A stretch of 22,841 nt of DNA from contig JASEHA010000005.1 of NCBI GenBank assembly GCA_030018795.1, forward strand, positions 1 through 22,841, written 5' to 3'. The notes beneath the pieces were generated by a model that did no database searches, was not told the DNA's origin, and saw nothing but the letters and a program-made list of their open reading frames with translations. Below are positions 15,576 to 22,841 of this stretch, in pieces; positions within the stretch are counted from its first letter, which is position 1, and each line of letters begins with the position of its first letter. The position numbers and the translations under genes were made by a program. This stretch comes from a bacterium. GTDB taxonomy: Bacteria > UBA9089 > CG2-30-40-21.

Positions 15576-16127
15576 ATGAAGTTTTCACAGGAAGAATTAA
15601 AAGCTATAGGGTTAATTGTTGTCTTTGTAGGACTTACTATCTTTGCTTTTATAAATTATGGGTATAAGCCTCTTCAGATAAAATCTTTAGAACTGGATAG
15701 GGAGATAGCAACTAAAATAGATGAATTAAAACAAATTCAGGATATTGTCGCCAACTTAGAGATAAGAAAGGCAGAGGTAAGAAAGCTCAGGGAAGAGCTT
15801 TCTTATGTGGAAACAAGACTGCCTAAAGAAATAAATATGCCTGAATTGATAAAAACAATTACTACCATTGCTCAGGAGAATCATGTTGTTTTTTCTACCT
15901 TTGTTCCATCTGGTCCATTTCGCAAGGATGTTTATGAAGAGATCCCGATTACTCTGACAACTCAGGCTACCTATCATAATTTTGGAAAATTTCTTGCAGC
16001 AATTGGTAATCTTGAAAGAATATTGACACCATCAGGTGTGCAGATAAATTACCGAACACAAACCAAGGAAGATGCATCAACCATATCTGCACACATGGTT
16101 ATTACTGCGTTTGTGTATAAACCGTAA
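15576..16127 (+). CDS. pilO: Type IV pilus assembly protein PilO
   Basis: PilO is the structural partner of PilN in the periplasmic alignment ring. This 183-residue protein has a membrane helix at about 11-29, a coiled coil (about 35-80) and a C-terminal domain with the TQATYHNFGKFLAAIGNLERI segment typical of PilO. ATG 15576 follows GGAGAA with 5-nt spacing. A 28-bp gap then leads to the displaced ribosome-binding site of the next gene. Confidence 0.92.
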   Translation: MKFSQEELKAIGLIVVFVGLTIFAFINYGYKPLQIKSLELDREIATKIDELKQIQDIVANLEIRKAEVRKLREELSYVETRLPKEINMPELIKTITTIAQENHVVFSTFVPSGPFRKDVYEEIPITLTTQATYHNFGKFLAAIGNLERILTPSGVQINYRTQTKEDASTISAHMVITAFVYKP

Positions 16128-16140
16128 TCAGAGGCTTTTA

Positions 16141-16155
16141 AGGAGGAACCATGAA
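16141..16155 (+). promoter_or_regulatory. Stranded ribosome-binding site and start codon
   Basis: AGGAGG (16141-16146) and ATG (16151-16153) form a good translation start, but the MITE begins two bases after this ATG. Removing the MITE and one ATGAA copy rejoins this start exactly to the small lipoprotein gene at 16321. In the present sequence an initiating ribosome would read into the MITE. Confidence 0.85.
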
Positions 16156-16320
16156 CCTGAAATCGGCAAGTGCCTACAATCTAAAATGCCTAAGGCAAAC
16201 AATAGGTTAAGATTGTAGCCCAACATTCTATGTTGGTATTTTTATCAGCATGAAATATCGCAATTACAACCAAGATAGAATCTTAGGCTACATCTACCCT
16301 ATTTACTTGCCGATTTCAGG
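16156..16320 (+). mobile_element. MITE copy 1 (165 bp), inserted at a start codon
   Basis: The element begins CCTGAAATCGGCAAGT and ends with the exact reverse complement, giving 16-bp perfect terminal inverted repeats. It is flanked by ATGAA on both sides (16151-16155 and 16321-16325), a 5-bp target duplication. It has no coding capacity. The interior contains several stem-loops, one of them CCAACAT-TCT-ATGTTGG followed by a T-rich run. A second copy, about 97% identical (4 substitutions, 1 indel), is at 19360-19525. It must move with a transposase encoded elsewhere. Confidence 0.93.
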
Positions 16321-16512
16321 ATGAAGTATTGTCGAATAGGGATGGTGGCTTTTCTATTAGTAATAGCACTAACTATAAGTGGTTGTATATATTTGTTCTC
16401 CCCGACCACGATCAAGAAAGACGATACGGAGTTGCTAAAAAAGGTGCAAAATTTGGAAAAAAGGGTAGAGGAAATAGAGAAAAAGGCAGATATAAAGCCC
16501 AGTGTAGAATAA
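16321..16512 (+). CDS. Small coiled-coil lipoprotein, start duplicated by MITE
   Basis: The 63-residue product has a signal segment with lipobox LTISGC (Cys22), then a short coiled coil (about residues 37-58). It would sit as a lipoprotein in an envelope membrane. I know no named family. The ATG survives because the MITE duplicated ATGAA, but the AGGAGG site is now about 170 bp upstream, so translation may be weak or lost. The intact frame suggests either a recent insertion or some remaining expression. It lies between pilO and the pilP-like gene. Confidence 0.72.
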   Translation: MKYCRIGMVAFLLVIALTISGCIYLFSPTTIKKDDTELLKKVQNLEKRVEEIEKKADIKPSVE

Positions 16513-16556
16513 CTCAATCTTTTTAGATTGAGCAGATACGCAAGCAAGATGCTTGC
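16513..16556 (+). repeat. Two adjacent stem-loops after the small lipoprotein gene
   Basis: CTCAATCT (16513-16520) pairs perfectly with AGATTGAG (16525-16532) around TTTT. A second hairpin, GCAAGC/GCTTGC (16540-16545 and 16551-16556), follows. They fill the gap before the pilP-like gene. No T-run follows either, so they fit mRNA-stabilising or interspersed palindromes better than terminators. Confidence 0.55.
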
Positions 16557-16580
16557 AATACGTTAAGGTGAGTATAAATT

Positions 16581-17216
16581 ATGTGGCAATTAATAAATAA
16601 AGTGGTGATGATTGGCATAATGGCAATTGTTGTTTGTAGTGGGTGTACTATGCAAAAGCCTAAAGAGGTGGCCGTGTTACCAGTACAAATACTACCTGAG
16701 CCATTGAAAGAAAAACCAATAATCCCACAATATATCTATCAGAATACTCATAGTCGGGATCCATTTATGCCCCTGATTGTTGATAGTGGACAGGTGGTTC
16801 AAGAAAAAAAGGGTAGTAAGATTCCGGATGTAGATGTCACTGAGCTTATTTTGGTTGGTATTGTCTGGGATAAAAAGGATGCTATAGCTCTGGTTCGTGG
16901 GACAGGTGGAGATACCTTTATCTTAAGGCATGGTATCCTCTTTTATGGAGATTATCCTATCCAGGGTGTACGAGGAAGGATTCTTAATCAAAAATGTATC
17001 TCCTTGTCTCAATGTGATAAGATAGCCACCATAGGACTTGATGCAGCTGATACAAAGATAGAGATAAGGGGTATAAATATTCCTACGAAGCAAGATATTT
17101 CATCAAAGAAAGAAGAAGAAGATTTCTCAAAGTCAGAAAAGCAAGAAATGATGAAGGCATTTGCCTCTGGATTTGGAGAAGGTTTGGCAAAAGAGGCTGT
17201 AAAGCAGCAAAAATAA
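16581..17216 (+). CDS. pilP: PilP-like pilus assembly lipoprotein
   Basis: PilP is an inner-membrane lipoprotein that links the PilN/PilO ring to the secretin. This 211-residue product has a signal with lipobox VCSGC (Cys22), a proline-rich linker, the RDPFMP segment (about 59-64) typical of PilP, and a compact beta domain LILVGIVWDKKDAIALVRG...FILRHGILFYGDYPIQGV (about 89-131). It lies directly before pilQ, as expected. The lysine-rich C-terminal tail is longer than in classic PilP. ATG 16581 follows GGTGAG with 8-nt spacing. Confidence 0.85.
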   Translation: MWQLINKVVMIGIMAIVVCSGCTMQKPKEVAVLPVQILPEPLKEKPIIPQYIYQNTHSRDPFMPLIVDSGQVVQEKKGSKIPDVDVTELILVGIVWDKKDAIALVRGTGGDTFILRHGILFYGDYPIQGVRGRILNQKCISLSQCDKIATIGLDAADTKIEIRGINIPTKQDISSKKEEEDFSKSEKQEMMKAFASGFGEGLAKEAVKQQK

Positions 17217-17286
17217 GTGTTGCCAATGTAGCAAACACCTTTAGGTGCGTTTTATGCTTGATTGTAAAGGCAGTGACAGAATTAAA

Positions 17287-17312
17287 AACAAGGGGAATTA
17301 TGCTTCCTTGTC
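17287..17312 (+). promoter_or_regulatory. Hairpin upstream of pilQ
   Basis: ACAAGG and GAA on the left (from about 17287) can pair with TTCCTTGT on the right (ending about 17312), with one bulged G. It lies just upstream of the pilQ ribosome-binding site, in a 120-bp gap after the pilP-like gene. A role in regulation is not shown. Confidence 0.35.
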
Positions 17313-17340
17313 CTATATAATATATAAGGGGTGATTGAAA

Positions 17341-19341
17341 TTGAAAAGGTTATATCAGGTTTTTATGGCAATATGTATCTATGCTGCATTGCTGTCTACA
17401 GTAAAAGCAGAGGTTAATCTGCTGGATGTCCAGGTTGAAAGGTTGCAGGATAAAGTTAATATCGTATTTGTTGGTGATGCAGCTATAACAGAGTATGACG
17501 CTGTAGTCTTAACTGAGCCTCCGGCAATAGTTATTGATTTGCCAAAAACCATTTGTACCCCAAAAGAGATCTCTGTCTCTTCTGGCGGAATAACCAGGGT
17601 TCAAGTAATTCAACAAAAAGGGGGTCAATCAAGAATAATCGTTGGACTGATAAAATCTGTTCCATATTCTATAAACAAGATTCCTAATGGGCTTAAACTG
17701 AGTATTGCAAATCCATATGCTGATTATGCTATTACTGGAATTGATATCAAGGAACAGGATGACCGAAGTATCGTCGCTATCTCTACTACTGGAGCTCCTC
17801 AATATAAGTATTTTGAAACACTGAACCCACCTCGGATCATTCTTGATTTTCTCAATGCTACCTCAGACAGGGTGACAGATATAAAGGCTGATGATAAATA
17901 TGTGACAGGCATTAGTGTCCAACAAAGAAGTGTTGACCCGATAAAGGTAGCCAGAATAACTGTGGAAATAAAAGAATCCGTTCCATATTCCGTTTCAACT
18001 CAAGGGAAAACAGTACTTCTTACCCTCAAGAAATATGATGTTGTTGAAAAACCTGCATCTACTGTAGAAAAAAAGGAAACAAAAAAGGATACGGCTATTG
18101 AATCTAAATCGTCCAAAACAACCGTAAAAAATAAATCAACGGTTGTTGCCTCTAAAAAACCAAAGGACTCACAACCAAAGGTAGCTGTTCCTAAAACTAT
18201 AACAGAAAAAACTCCTGCTAAAGGACAGACTATTTCTATGGACTTTAAGGATGCTGATCTGCTTGATGTCTTGAGATTGATTGCTCATAAGGTAGGGGTA
18301 AATATTGTTCCAGGTGCAATGGTAAAAGGGATAGTAACCTTGCGATTGGATAATGTGCCATGGGAAACAGCTATGGATATTATCTTGAAAACTCAAGGGT
18401 ATGTCTATCTTAAGGAAGGGAATATTATTCGTGTTGACAGCAAAGAAAATCTTATTGGCGAGACCATGACCAGGGTTGTTAATCTTAACTACGCTATGGC
18501 TAATGATGCTGTTTCTATCGTAACTGGTGTACTAACCCCTGCTGGAAAGGCTTGTGCTGATGCACGAACCAATGCAATTATTGTTTCTGATACTGTTGGT
18601 AATTTCCCACGGATTGAGCAACTGATAAAAGATATAGATACAGAGACCAAACAGGTAATGATTGAGGCAAAGATTGTTGAGGTTTATCTGGATAAAACAA
18701 ATCAATTGGGATTTATGTGGTCAATAAAAGATTTGGTAGAGGGGATTAGTGGATCAAGCCTAATGACAGAAACTATGCCAGGCGGGGATAGAGGAGAGTT
18801 TTTTTACAAAAAATTAACCCGCGGATATGATATCTCTGGAATGATCTCGGCCATGGTTTCAGAGGGTAAAGCAAATGTCTTATCCTCTCCAAGGATTATG
18901 ACCCTCCATGGGAAAGAGGCAAATATTATCGTTGGCGAAGAGATCCCTTATCAACAAACAACAACATCTCAGGCAGGGATAGTTCAGTCTAATGTTGTTT
19001 TTCGTCAGGTTGGGGTACAGCTTACAGTAACCCCATTTATTAATCCCAACAATTGTGTAACCCTGACAGTAAAACCAGAGGTAAGCAGCTTTAAGGGATG
19101 GGCATTTCAAACACCTATCCTTTCTACCAAGTCATCCATGACCCAGTTATTGGTCAAGGATGGAGAGACTATAATTATTGGCGGAATAATAGATGACCAT
19201 GGCTCAAACAAGACAAGTAAGGTGCCAGTGTTTGGTGATTTGCCTTTTATCGGCAGACTTTTTAGGTTAGACATGAGTGAGAATCGAAAAACAGAATTGG
19301 TTATCTTTATTACCCCTCATATTCAAAAGAGTAGACAATAA
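17341..19341 (+). CDS. pilQ: Type IV pilus secretin PilQ
   Basis: PilQ forms the outer-membrane channel for the pilus. After a signal sequence it has two AMIN-type beta domains (about 26-125 and 130-232) that commonly bind peptidoglycan, a Lys/Thr/Ser-rich linker (about 234-295), a secretin N/STN domain (about 298-370), an N1-type domain (about 375-435) and the secretin core (about 438-660) with VPVFGDLPFIGRLF near the end. It lacks ATG and probably starts at TTG 17341, 9 nt after AAGGGG (17326-17331). An in-frame TTG at 17335 is also possible but very close to that site. Length is in the usual range. Confidence 0.95.
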   Translation: MKRLYQVFMAICIYAALLSTVKAEVNLLDVQVERLQDKVNIVFVGDAAITEYDAVVLTEPPAIVIDLPKTICTPKEISVSSGGITRVQVIQQKGGQSRIIVGLIKSVPYSINKIPNGLKLSIANPYADYAITGIDIKEQDDRSIVAISTTGAPQYKYFETLNPPRIILDFLNATSDRVTDIKADDKYVTGISVQQRSVDPIKVARITVEIKESVPYSVSTQGKTVLLTLKKYDVVEKPASTVEKKETKKDTAIESKSSKTTVKNKSTVVASKKPKDSQPKVAVPKTITEKTPAKGQTISMDFKDADLLDVLRLIAHKVGVNIVPGAMVKGIVTLRLDNVPWETAMDIILKTQGYVYLKEGNIIRVDSKENLIGETMTRVVNLNYAMANDAVSIVTGVLTPAGKACADARTNAIIVSDTVGNFPRIEQLIKDIDTETKQVMIEAKIVEVYLDKTNQLGFMWSIKDLVEGISGSSLMTETMPGGDRGEFFYKKLTRGYDISGMISAMVSEGKANVLSSPRIMTLHGKEANIIVGEEIPYQQTTTSQAGIVQSNVVFRQVGVQLTVTPFINPNNCVTLTVKPEVSSFKGWAFQTPILSTKSSMTQLLVKDGETIIIGGIIDDHGSNKTSKVPVFGDLPFIGRLFRLDMSENRKTELVIFITPHIQKSRQ

Positions 19342-19359
19342 TTATCTGTAAGCATTCAT

Positions 19360-19525
19360 CCTGAAATCGGCAAGTGCCTACAATCTAAAATGCTTAAGGC
19401 AAACAATAGGTTAAGATTGTAGCCCAACATTCTATGTTGGTATTTTTATCAGCATGAAATATCGCTAATTACAACCAAGATAGAATCTTAAGATACATCT
19501 ACCTTATTTACTTGCCGATTTCAGG
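19360..19525 (+). mobile_element. MITE copy 2 (166 bp) downstream of pilQ
   Basis: Same 16-bp terminal repeats and same orientation as copy 1, flanked by TTCAT at 19355-19359 and 19526-19530. That 5-bp duplication is the reverse complement of the ATGAA at copy 1. It lies between pilQ and the first prepilin gene and does not interrupt a frame. Confidence 0.93.
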
Positions 19526-19550
19526 TTCATTTAACCCCTTGAATCCTTTT

Positions 19551-19578
19551 GTAGAGACACAAAAATTTGTGTCTCTAC
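19551..19578. repeat. Perfect 13-bp stem palindrome
   Basis: GTAGAGACACAAA (19551-19563) pairs with TTTGTGTCTCTAC (19566-19578) around two bases. It lies between MITE copy 2 and the first prepilin gene. Palindromes starting GTAGAGAC are familiar interspersed repeats in many bacterial genomes. It has no T-run, so termination is uncertain. Confidence 0.65.
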
Positions 19579-19613
19579 TTCTGCTAACTTGCCATCTGTA
19601 AGGAGAATAAACT

Positions 19614-20378
19614 ATGTGTATCCAAAATAAAACCGAAGCAGGGATGAGTCTCGTTGAATTGATGATTGCTGGGCTTCTTTTATTAATTGTTGCCCTGACA
19701 ACAGCTACCATCTTCTTGAACAGTTCCCAGACAATAGTTAAATCATGGGATGAATCCGTTGCTGTGGCAAGGGCACAAGAATTACTGGAAGAGGTAAAGG
19801 GGATCAAATATGAGTATATTCATCAGGCGACTTCAACAAGCACTCAAATGGATCATTACCATCTAAGTGTTGTTAATCCGGTTATAATGCCTCAAGGTCA
19901 GAAAAGTGTAGATGTTCAAGTAAGGGTTATTGCCCATACAAATGATGATTACATTGCTGCTGGATATAACCTTGGTTCCCTGACTATTACCTGGGAGCAT
20001 GAAGGTATAAGCACAATAGTTGGAAATATCTCTGGCGGATTTGGAATCAATACCGCTACCATAACCCTGACCACAAAAGATATTGTAACACAACGATCGT
20101 TTGGCATACTCTCTATTAATAATGGGACAAGCCCCCAACGATTGATGATATTTCCTTCACAGGGTGAGAATATTAAAGATAAGGATATGATTGGGACAAT
20201 AACCATGAATGCATCCTTTATCGATGATTCATCTGATGGGGTTGGGGCTGGAGACATGCTTCCTGATGATTATAAGCAAATCACGGTTACTGTTGCCTGT
20301 GGGAAACCAGGTGGCAAGACCAGTTCAAGGCAATTGGTGACCATTATTGCCCCAAAACCAACGTCGTATTATAAATAG
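19614..20378 (+). CDS. Type IV prepilin-like protein (PilV-like position)
   Basis: This 254-residue protein has a 10-residue leader ending in Gly10, followed by MSLVELMIAG. That fits prepilin peptidase cleavage after Gly10, with the conserved Glu at mature position 5, and a hydrophobic helix to about residue 35. The rest is a Ser/Thr/Gly-rich beta-type domain of no family I recognise. ATG 19614 follows AAGGAGA with suitable spacing. It is probably a minor pilin or pseudopilin made with the next gene and assembled by the PilMNOPQ machine. Confidence 0.88.
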   Translation: MCIQNKTEAGMSLVELMIAGLLLLIVALTTATIFLNSSQTIVKSWDESVAVARAQELLEEVKGIKYEYIHQATSTSTQMDHYHLSVVNPVIMPQGQKSVDVQVRVIAHTNDDYIAAGYNLGSLTITWEHEGISTIVGNISGGFGINTATITLTTKDIVTQRSFGILSINNGTSPQRLMIFPSQGENIKDKDMIGTITMNASFIDDSSDGVGAGDMLPDDYKQITVTVACGKPGGKTSSRQLVTIIAPKPTSYYK

Positions 20379-20388
20379 GATGAGCACT

Positions 20389-21267
20389 ATGCGTAAAAAA
20401 CCATCATCTGGATTCACCCTTATTGAGTTATTATTAGCTACTGTTGGATTGTCTGTAATTATGTTGTCTGTTTATGCCATTTTTTCTAGCGGAGTAAAAA
20501 GCTGGATAACTATGGAGCCTCAATTAACCATGCGTCAGGAGACAACCGATGCCCTCTATGGAAAAGCAGGCGATAAATCAGGTGGAATAGCAAGCTCTCT
20601 TCAGTCTGCTCGATTATTGCTTGATGGGATTGTCATTGGAACAACATCGGAAACAGTATATGCTGAAAAACTCAATCATGGGACAATAAGCTCAAGCGTG
20701 ATTTATTTTATAAAGGATGATAAGCAGCAGGTAGAAACAAATACCCCGCCAGGAACATTTAGCACAACAGGTGATGAGGTTATTTGCTATTATGCAGCAC
20801 CTGACTACCCCGATAAAGGAACATACTCTTCATGGTCGCTGAAAAAGGATGTCTATGATTCAGGAAGCGGGACAATGCTCTCATCTAAGGTTATTTTGAA
20901 AGAAATAGGCAACACAAATAGACTGTGTCTGTCATGTAATGGCACAGGACTGAAAGGAACTGCTACCTGTCCTGCCTGTAATGGGACTGGCAGGGCATAT
21001 AACATTTTTACCTATTACGATAGATTAGGGCAGGCAATAAACCCAGCCAGTATTATTGCAAGCATAGCTACAAAAGATATTGCCTGTATCAAAATCAATA
21101 TCCAGAGAGATATTGATTTTGACCATGATCACAAATGGGGTGAAGACCCTATCGATGGCAAGAATAATGATGGGGACACAAAAATTGATGAGGATAAACC
21201 CATGGATCTAAGCTTGCAAACCAAGGTGTTTCCGAGGATGTTGTGGAAGGATAAACCACAGCTATAA
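20389..21267 (+). CDS. Pseudopilin with DnaJ-type zinc motif and acidic Ca-type loop
   Basis: This 292-residue protein starts MRKKPSSG/FTLIELLLA, a classic prepilin site with Glu at mature position 5, and has a membrane helix to about residue 31. Unusually, residues 180-201 contain two CxxCNGTG units (C180, C183, C194, C197) whose spacing matches a zinc-binding pair of DnaJ. Residues 242-273 are rich in Asp/Asn/Gly (DGKNNDGDTKIDED), like calcium loops of surface proteins. I chose ATG 20389, 8 nt after AGGA; ATG 20380 is also in frame but has no room for a ribosome-binding site. Its stop overlaps the stop of the opposing TPR gene. Probably a minor pilin exposed on the pilus. Confidence 0.88.
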   Translation: MRKKPSSGFTLIELLLATVGLSVIMLSVYAIFSSGVKSWITMEPQLTMRQETTDALYGKAGDKSGGIASSLQSARLLLDGIVIGTTSETVYAEKLNHGTISSSVIYFIKDDKQQVETNTPPGTFSTTGDEVICYYAAPDYPDKGTYSSWSLKKDVYDSGSGTMLSSKVILKEIGNTNRLCLSCNGTGLKGTATCPACNGTGRAYNIFTYYDRLGQAINPASIIASIATKDIACIKINIQRDIDFDHDHKWGEDPIDGKNNDGDTKIDEDKPMDLSLQTKVFPRMLWKDKPQL

Positions 21268-22740
21268 TTTTTCCAGCAATTCCTTAGTGCTTTTTGTATA
21301 GACATGCTTGTGTCCGAGTGTATGTTGAAAGATGCTCAGACTATTCTTCAGGTATTCTTTTCCCTTTTCTATCTCTCCTGTTGAGCAAAAAGATAGACCA
21401 ATATATTTCAGGGATAGGGCTATGTCTGGATGGTTTGTTTCCAAAATCTTACGATTAATGGATAATGCCTGTTCGAAATATCCAATAGCTTTTCTGTATT
21501 CTCCAAGCCCATACCATGCAAGCCCCAAGTTATTAATTGTTTGAATCATAGCCGGATGATCCTGTCCAAAGCTCTTACCCATAATGGTTAATCCCTGTTC
21601 ATAGTATTCAATTGCAGAGAAATAATCTTTTAACAGGTAGCATGTTAATCCAAGGTTATTCATGCTCTGACCTACTAAAGGGTGTTTTTCTCCCCTTTCT
21701 CCCCCCTTTCCCCATACCTTGATATTTATTTCCAGTGCCTCCTGATAATATTTTTTCGCATCCTCATACCTTTCAAGGGAGCACAGGGATAAGGCAGTGT
21801 TATTCAAGATACAGGTAATATGTGAATCATTTTCGCTTAGAATGCCTCGAAATACAGAAAGTGCTTGTTGATAGTAAAAGATTGCTTTTTCGTATTCACC
21901 AAGAGAAAAACAGGATATGGCCAGATTGTTTAGATTATTGGCAACATTAAGATGGTCTGCATCTGAAAGGTTATAGGTTATAGCCATGCTTTGTTCAAAG
22001 TATTTAACAGCTTTTTTGAGATAACTCCTCTGAGACAGGCTGTCATATGCAATTCCCAGATTTCTTAAATCCTGTGCAATACATGGATGGTTTTTAGAAA
22101 AGCTCATGGAATGGATAGACATAACCTTATCAAAACATTGAACTGCCTGACGATAATCTCCAAGCAATTCGTTTATTCTCCCAAGCATATATAAATAGTA
22201 AGGATTATCCGGGTCAAACTGATTTGCCTTTTTGTAGCTGATCTCAGCCTGCTTAAATGCCATCTGGATAAATTTAATGTTTCCAAGACAATAGTTAATC
22301 CCTGCCTTTTCCTTATTTTTTCTTCCTTTTTCATCCTCTTTCAAAAATAGTTCTGCTTCAAAATAATCCCTTGCATCAGTTTTTTCTGTTCGCTCTGCCA
22401 TTTCCAATATACCCTTTTCAGACAAAAACTGTTCTACCTCTCTAATTGCCTGTTTTAGATCCGTAACAAGCCTTGTTTTTTCACGAATTGCCCTATTCAG
22501 AGAGCCGTTTTTTTTAAGCAACCATGTATCTAAATTTTCTAATTTAAGGACAATATCCGGGGTAAGGTCATTATAATTAATGACCATCATATAGCTACTT
22601 GGCAGCATCTCTGTTGTCTCTTTCTGCAAGTCATTCATAAGAGTAAATTTATCCAGCACAGACCTGCTGTCTTGAGCAGAACTGCTGGCAACACAACAGA
22701 TTATAAATAGATAACAAAAGATAGCCTGTTTCCCATTCAT
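21262..22740 (-). CDS. Exported TPR-repeat protein
   Basis: This 492-residue protein has a signal segment (about 5-22, FCYLFIICCVASSSAQ), a charged helical region (about 30-140) and an array of tetratricopeptide repeats to the end. Many units are of the 42-residue kinesin-light-chain type (NLGLAWYGLGEYRKAIGYFEQAL, HPxxA between units). TPR arrays bind partner proteins; none can be named. ATG 22740 has AGGAGA 6 nt upstream and is preferred over ATG 22770. Its TAG overlaps the stop of the convergent pseudopilin gene by 6 bp in total. Confidence 0.88.
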   Translation of the reverse strand: MNGKQAIFCYLFIICCVASSSAQDSRSVLDKFTLMNDLQKETTEMLPSSYMMVINYNDLTPDIVLKLENLDTWLLKKNGSLNRAIREKTRLVTDLKQAIREVEQFLSEKGILEMAERTEKTDARDYFEAELFLKEDEKGRKNKEKAGINYCLGNIKFIQMAFKQAEISYKKANQFDPDNPYYLYMLGRINELLGDYRQAVQCFDKVMSIHSMSFSKNHPCIAQDLRNLGIAYDSLSQRSYLKKAVKYFEQSMAITYNLSDADHLNVANNLNNLAISCFSLGEYEKAIFYYQQALSVFRGILSENDSHITCILNNTALSLCSLERYEDAKKYYQEALEINIKVWGKGGERGEKHPLVGQSMNNLGLTCYLLKDYFSAIEYYEQGLTIMGKSFGQDHPAMIQTINNLGLAWYGLGEYRKAIGYFEQALSINRKILETNHPDIALSLKYIGLSFCSTGEIEKGKEYLKNSLSIFQHTLGHKHVYTKSTKELLEKL

Positions 22741-22778
22741 GCTCTTCTCCTTTGCTTTAATCAGCTTCATATGCTCTT

Positions 22779-22839
22779 ACTCGATGTTCAAGTTTTTTAA
22801 CCTACGATTCTTTCAGTCAAAAATAGATGGGTGAAACGA
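22779..22839. repeat. Dispersed repeat upstream of the TPR gene, copy 2
   Basis: 22779-22799 is identical to 4752-4772, and GTGAAACGA at 22831-22839 recurs from 4793-4801. It lies 39 bp upstream of the TPR start codon in the same orientation relative to the gene as the copy before the radical SAM gene. Confidence 0.6.
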
Positions 22840-22841
22840 AG

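Noticed and set aside
16156..16320. Conserved structured RNA or riboswitch
   Set aside because: Perfect terminal inverted repeats, 5-bp target duplications and a second copy at 19360-19525 explain it as a MITE.
22741..22841. Sigma-70-type promoter for the TPR gene
   Set aside because: TTGACT- and TTGAAC-like hexamers are present but no -10 hexamer occurs at a usual spacing.

Overview
This 22.8 kb window is a gene-dense, fairly AT-rich bacterial chromosome segment. It probably comes from an uncultivated diderm lineage. A secretin (PilQ), PilM/N/O/P, lipoprotein signals, FtsE/FtsX with an EnvC-like partner and a periplasmic S41 protease all point to an outer membrane. Split transketolase subunits and a high load of short palindromic intergenic repeats and MITE-like elements fit candidate-phylum genomes. 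No rRNA, tRNA or other taxonomic marker is present, so the phylum cannot be named from this sequence.

Layout. (1) 1-395 is non-coding and rich in repeats. (2) 396-4693, minus strand: a PflX-like radical SAM gene, recG, and an ABC-F ATPase pseudogene broken by a large internal out-of-frame deletion and by a 127-bp inverted-repeat element. (3) 4851-6248, minus strand: a pyruvate kinase family gene with several changed active-site positions. It has a consensus sigma-70-type promoter and a leader hairpin. (4) 6548-8481, plus strand: a divergent promoter driving both halves of a split transketolase. (5) 8564-8997: two overlapping small genes, a zinc-ribbon membrane protein and a two-helix membrane protein. 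(6) 9029-13757: ftsE, ftsX, an EnvC-like LytM/coiled-coil protein and a C-terminal processing protease. This is a typical module for controlling septal peptidoglycan hydrolysis. (7) 13827-21267: a strong promoter followed by pilM, pilN, pilO, a small lipoprotein gene, a pilP-like gene, pilQ and two type IV prepilin-like genes. (8) 21262-22740, minus strand: an exported TPR protein whose stop codon overlaps that of the last pilin-like gene.

The most distinctive feature is a pair of about 97% identical 165/166-bp MITEs in the pilus cluster. They have 16-bp terminal inverted repeats and 5-bp target duplications (ATGAA and its reverse complement TTCAT). The first copy landed exactly on the start codon of the small lipoprotein gene. 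It duplicated the ATG and moved the original Shine-Dalgarno about 170 bp away. Other notable signals are the lysine-to-arginine change in the pyruvate kinase signature, a DnaJ-type double CxxCxGxG motif inside a pseudopilin, an 8-bp tandem repeat in the EnvC-like signal-peptide region that could shift frame, and the microhomology junction in the ABC-F pseudogene.

Functionally the plus-strand half combines division-linked hydrolase control with building of an envelope-spanning type IV pilus or related machine. The minus-strand left end carries housekeeping functions (DNA repair, a radical SAM enzyme, a glycolytic enzyme homologue). All family assignments come from reading motifs in the translated sequence; no database search was run.
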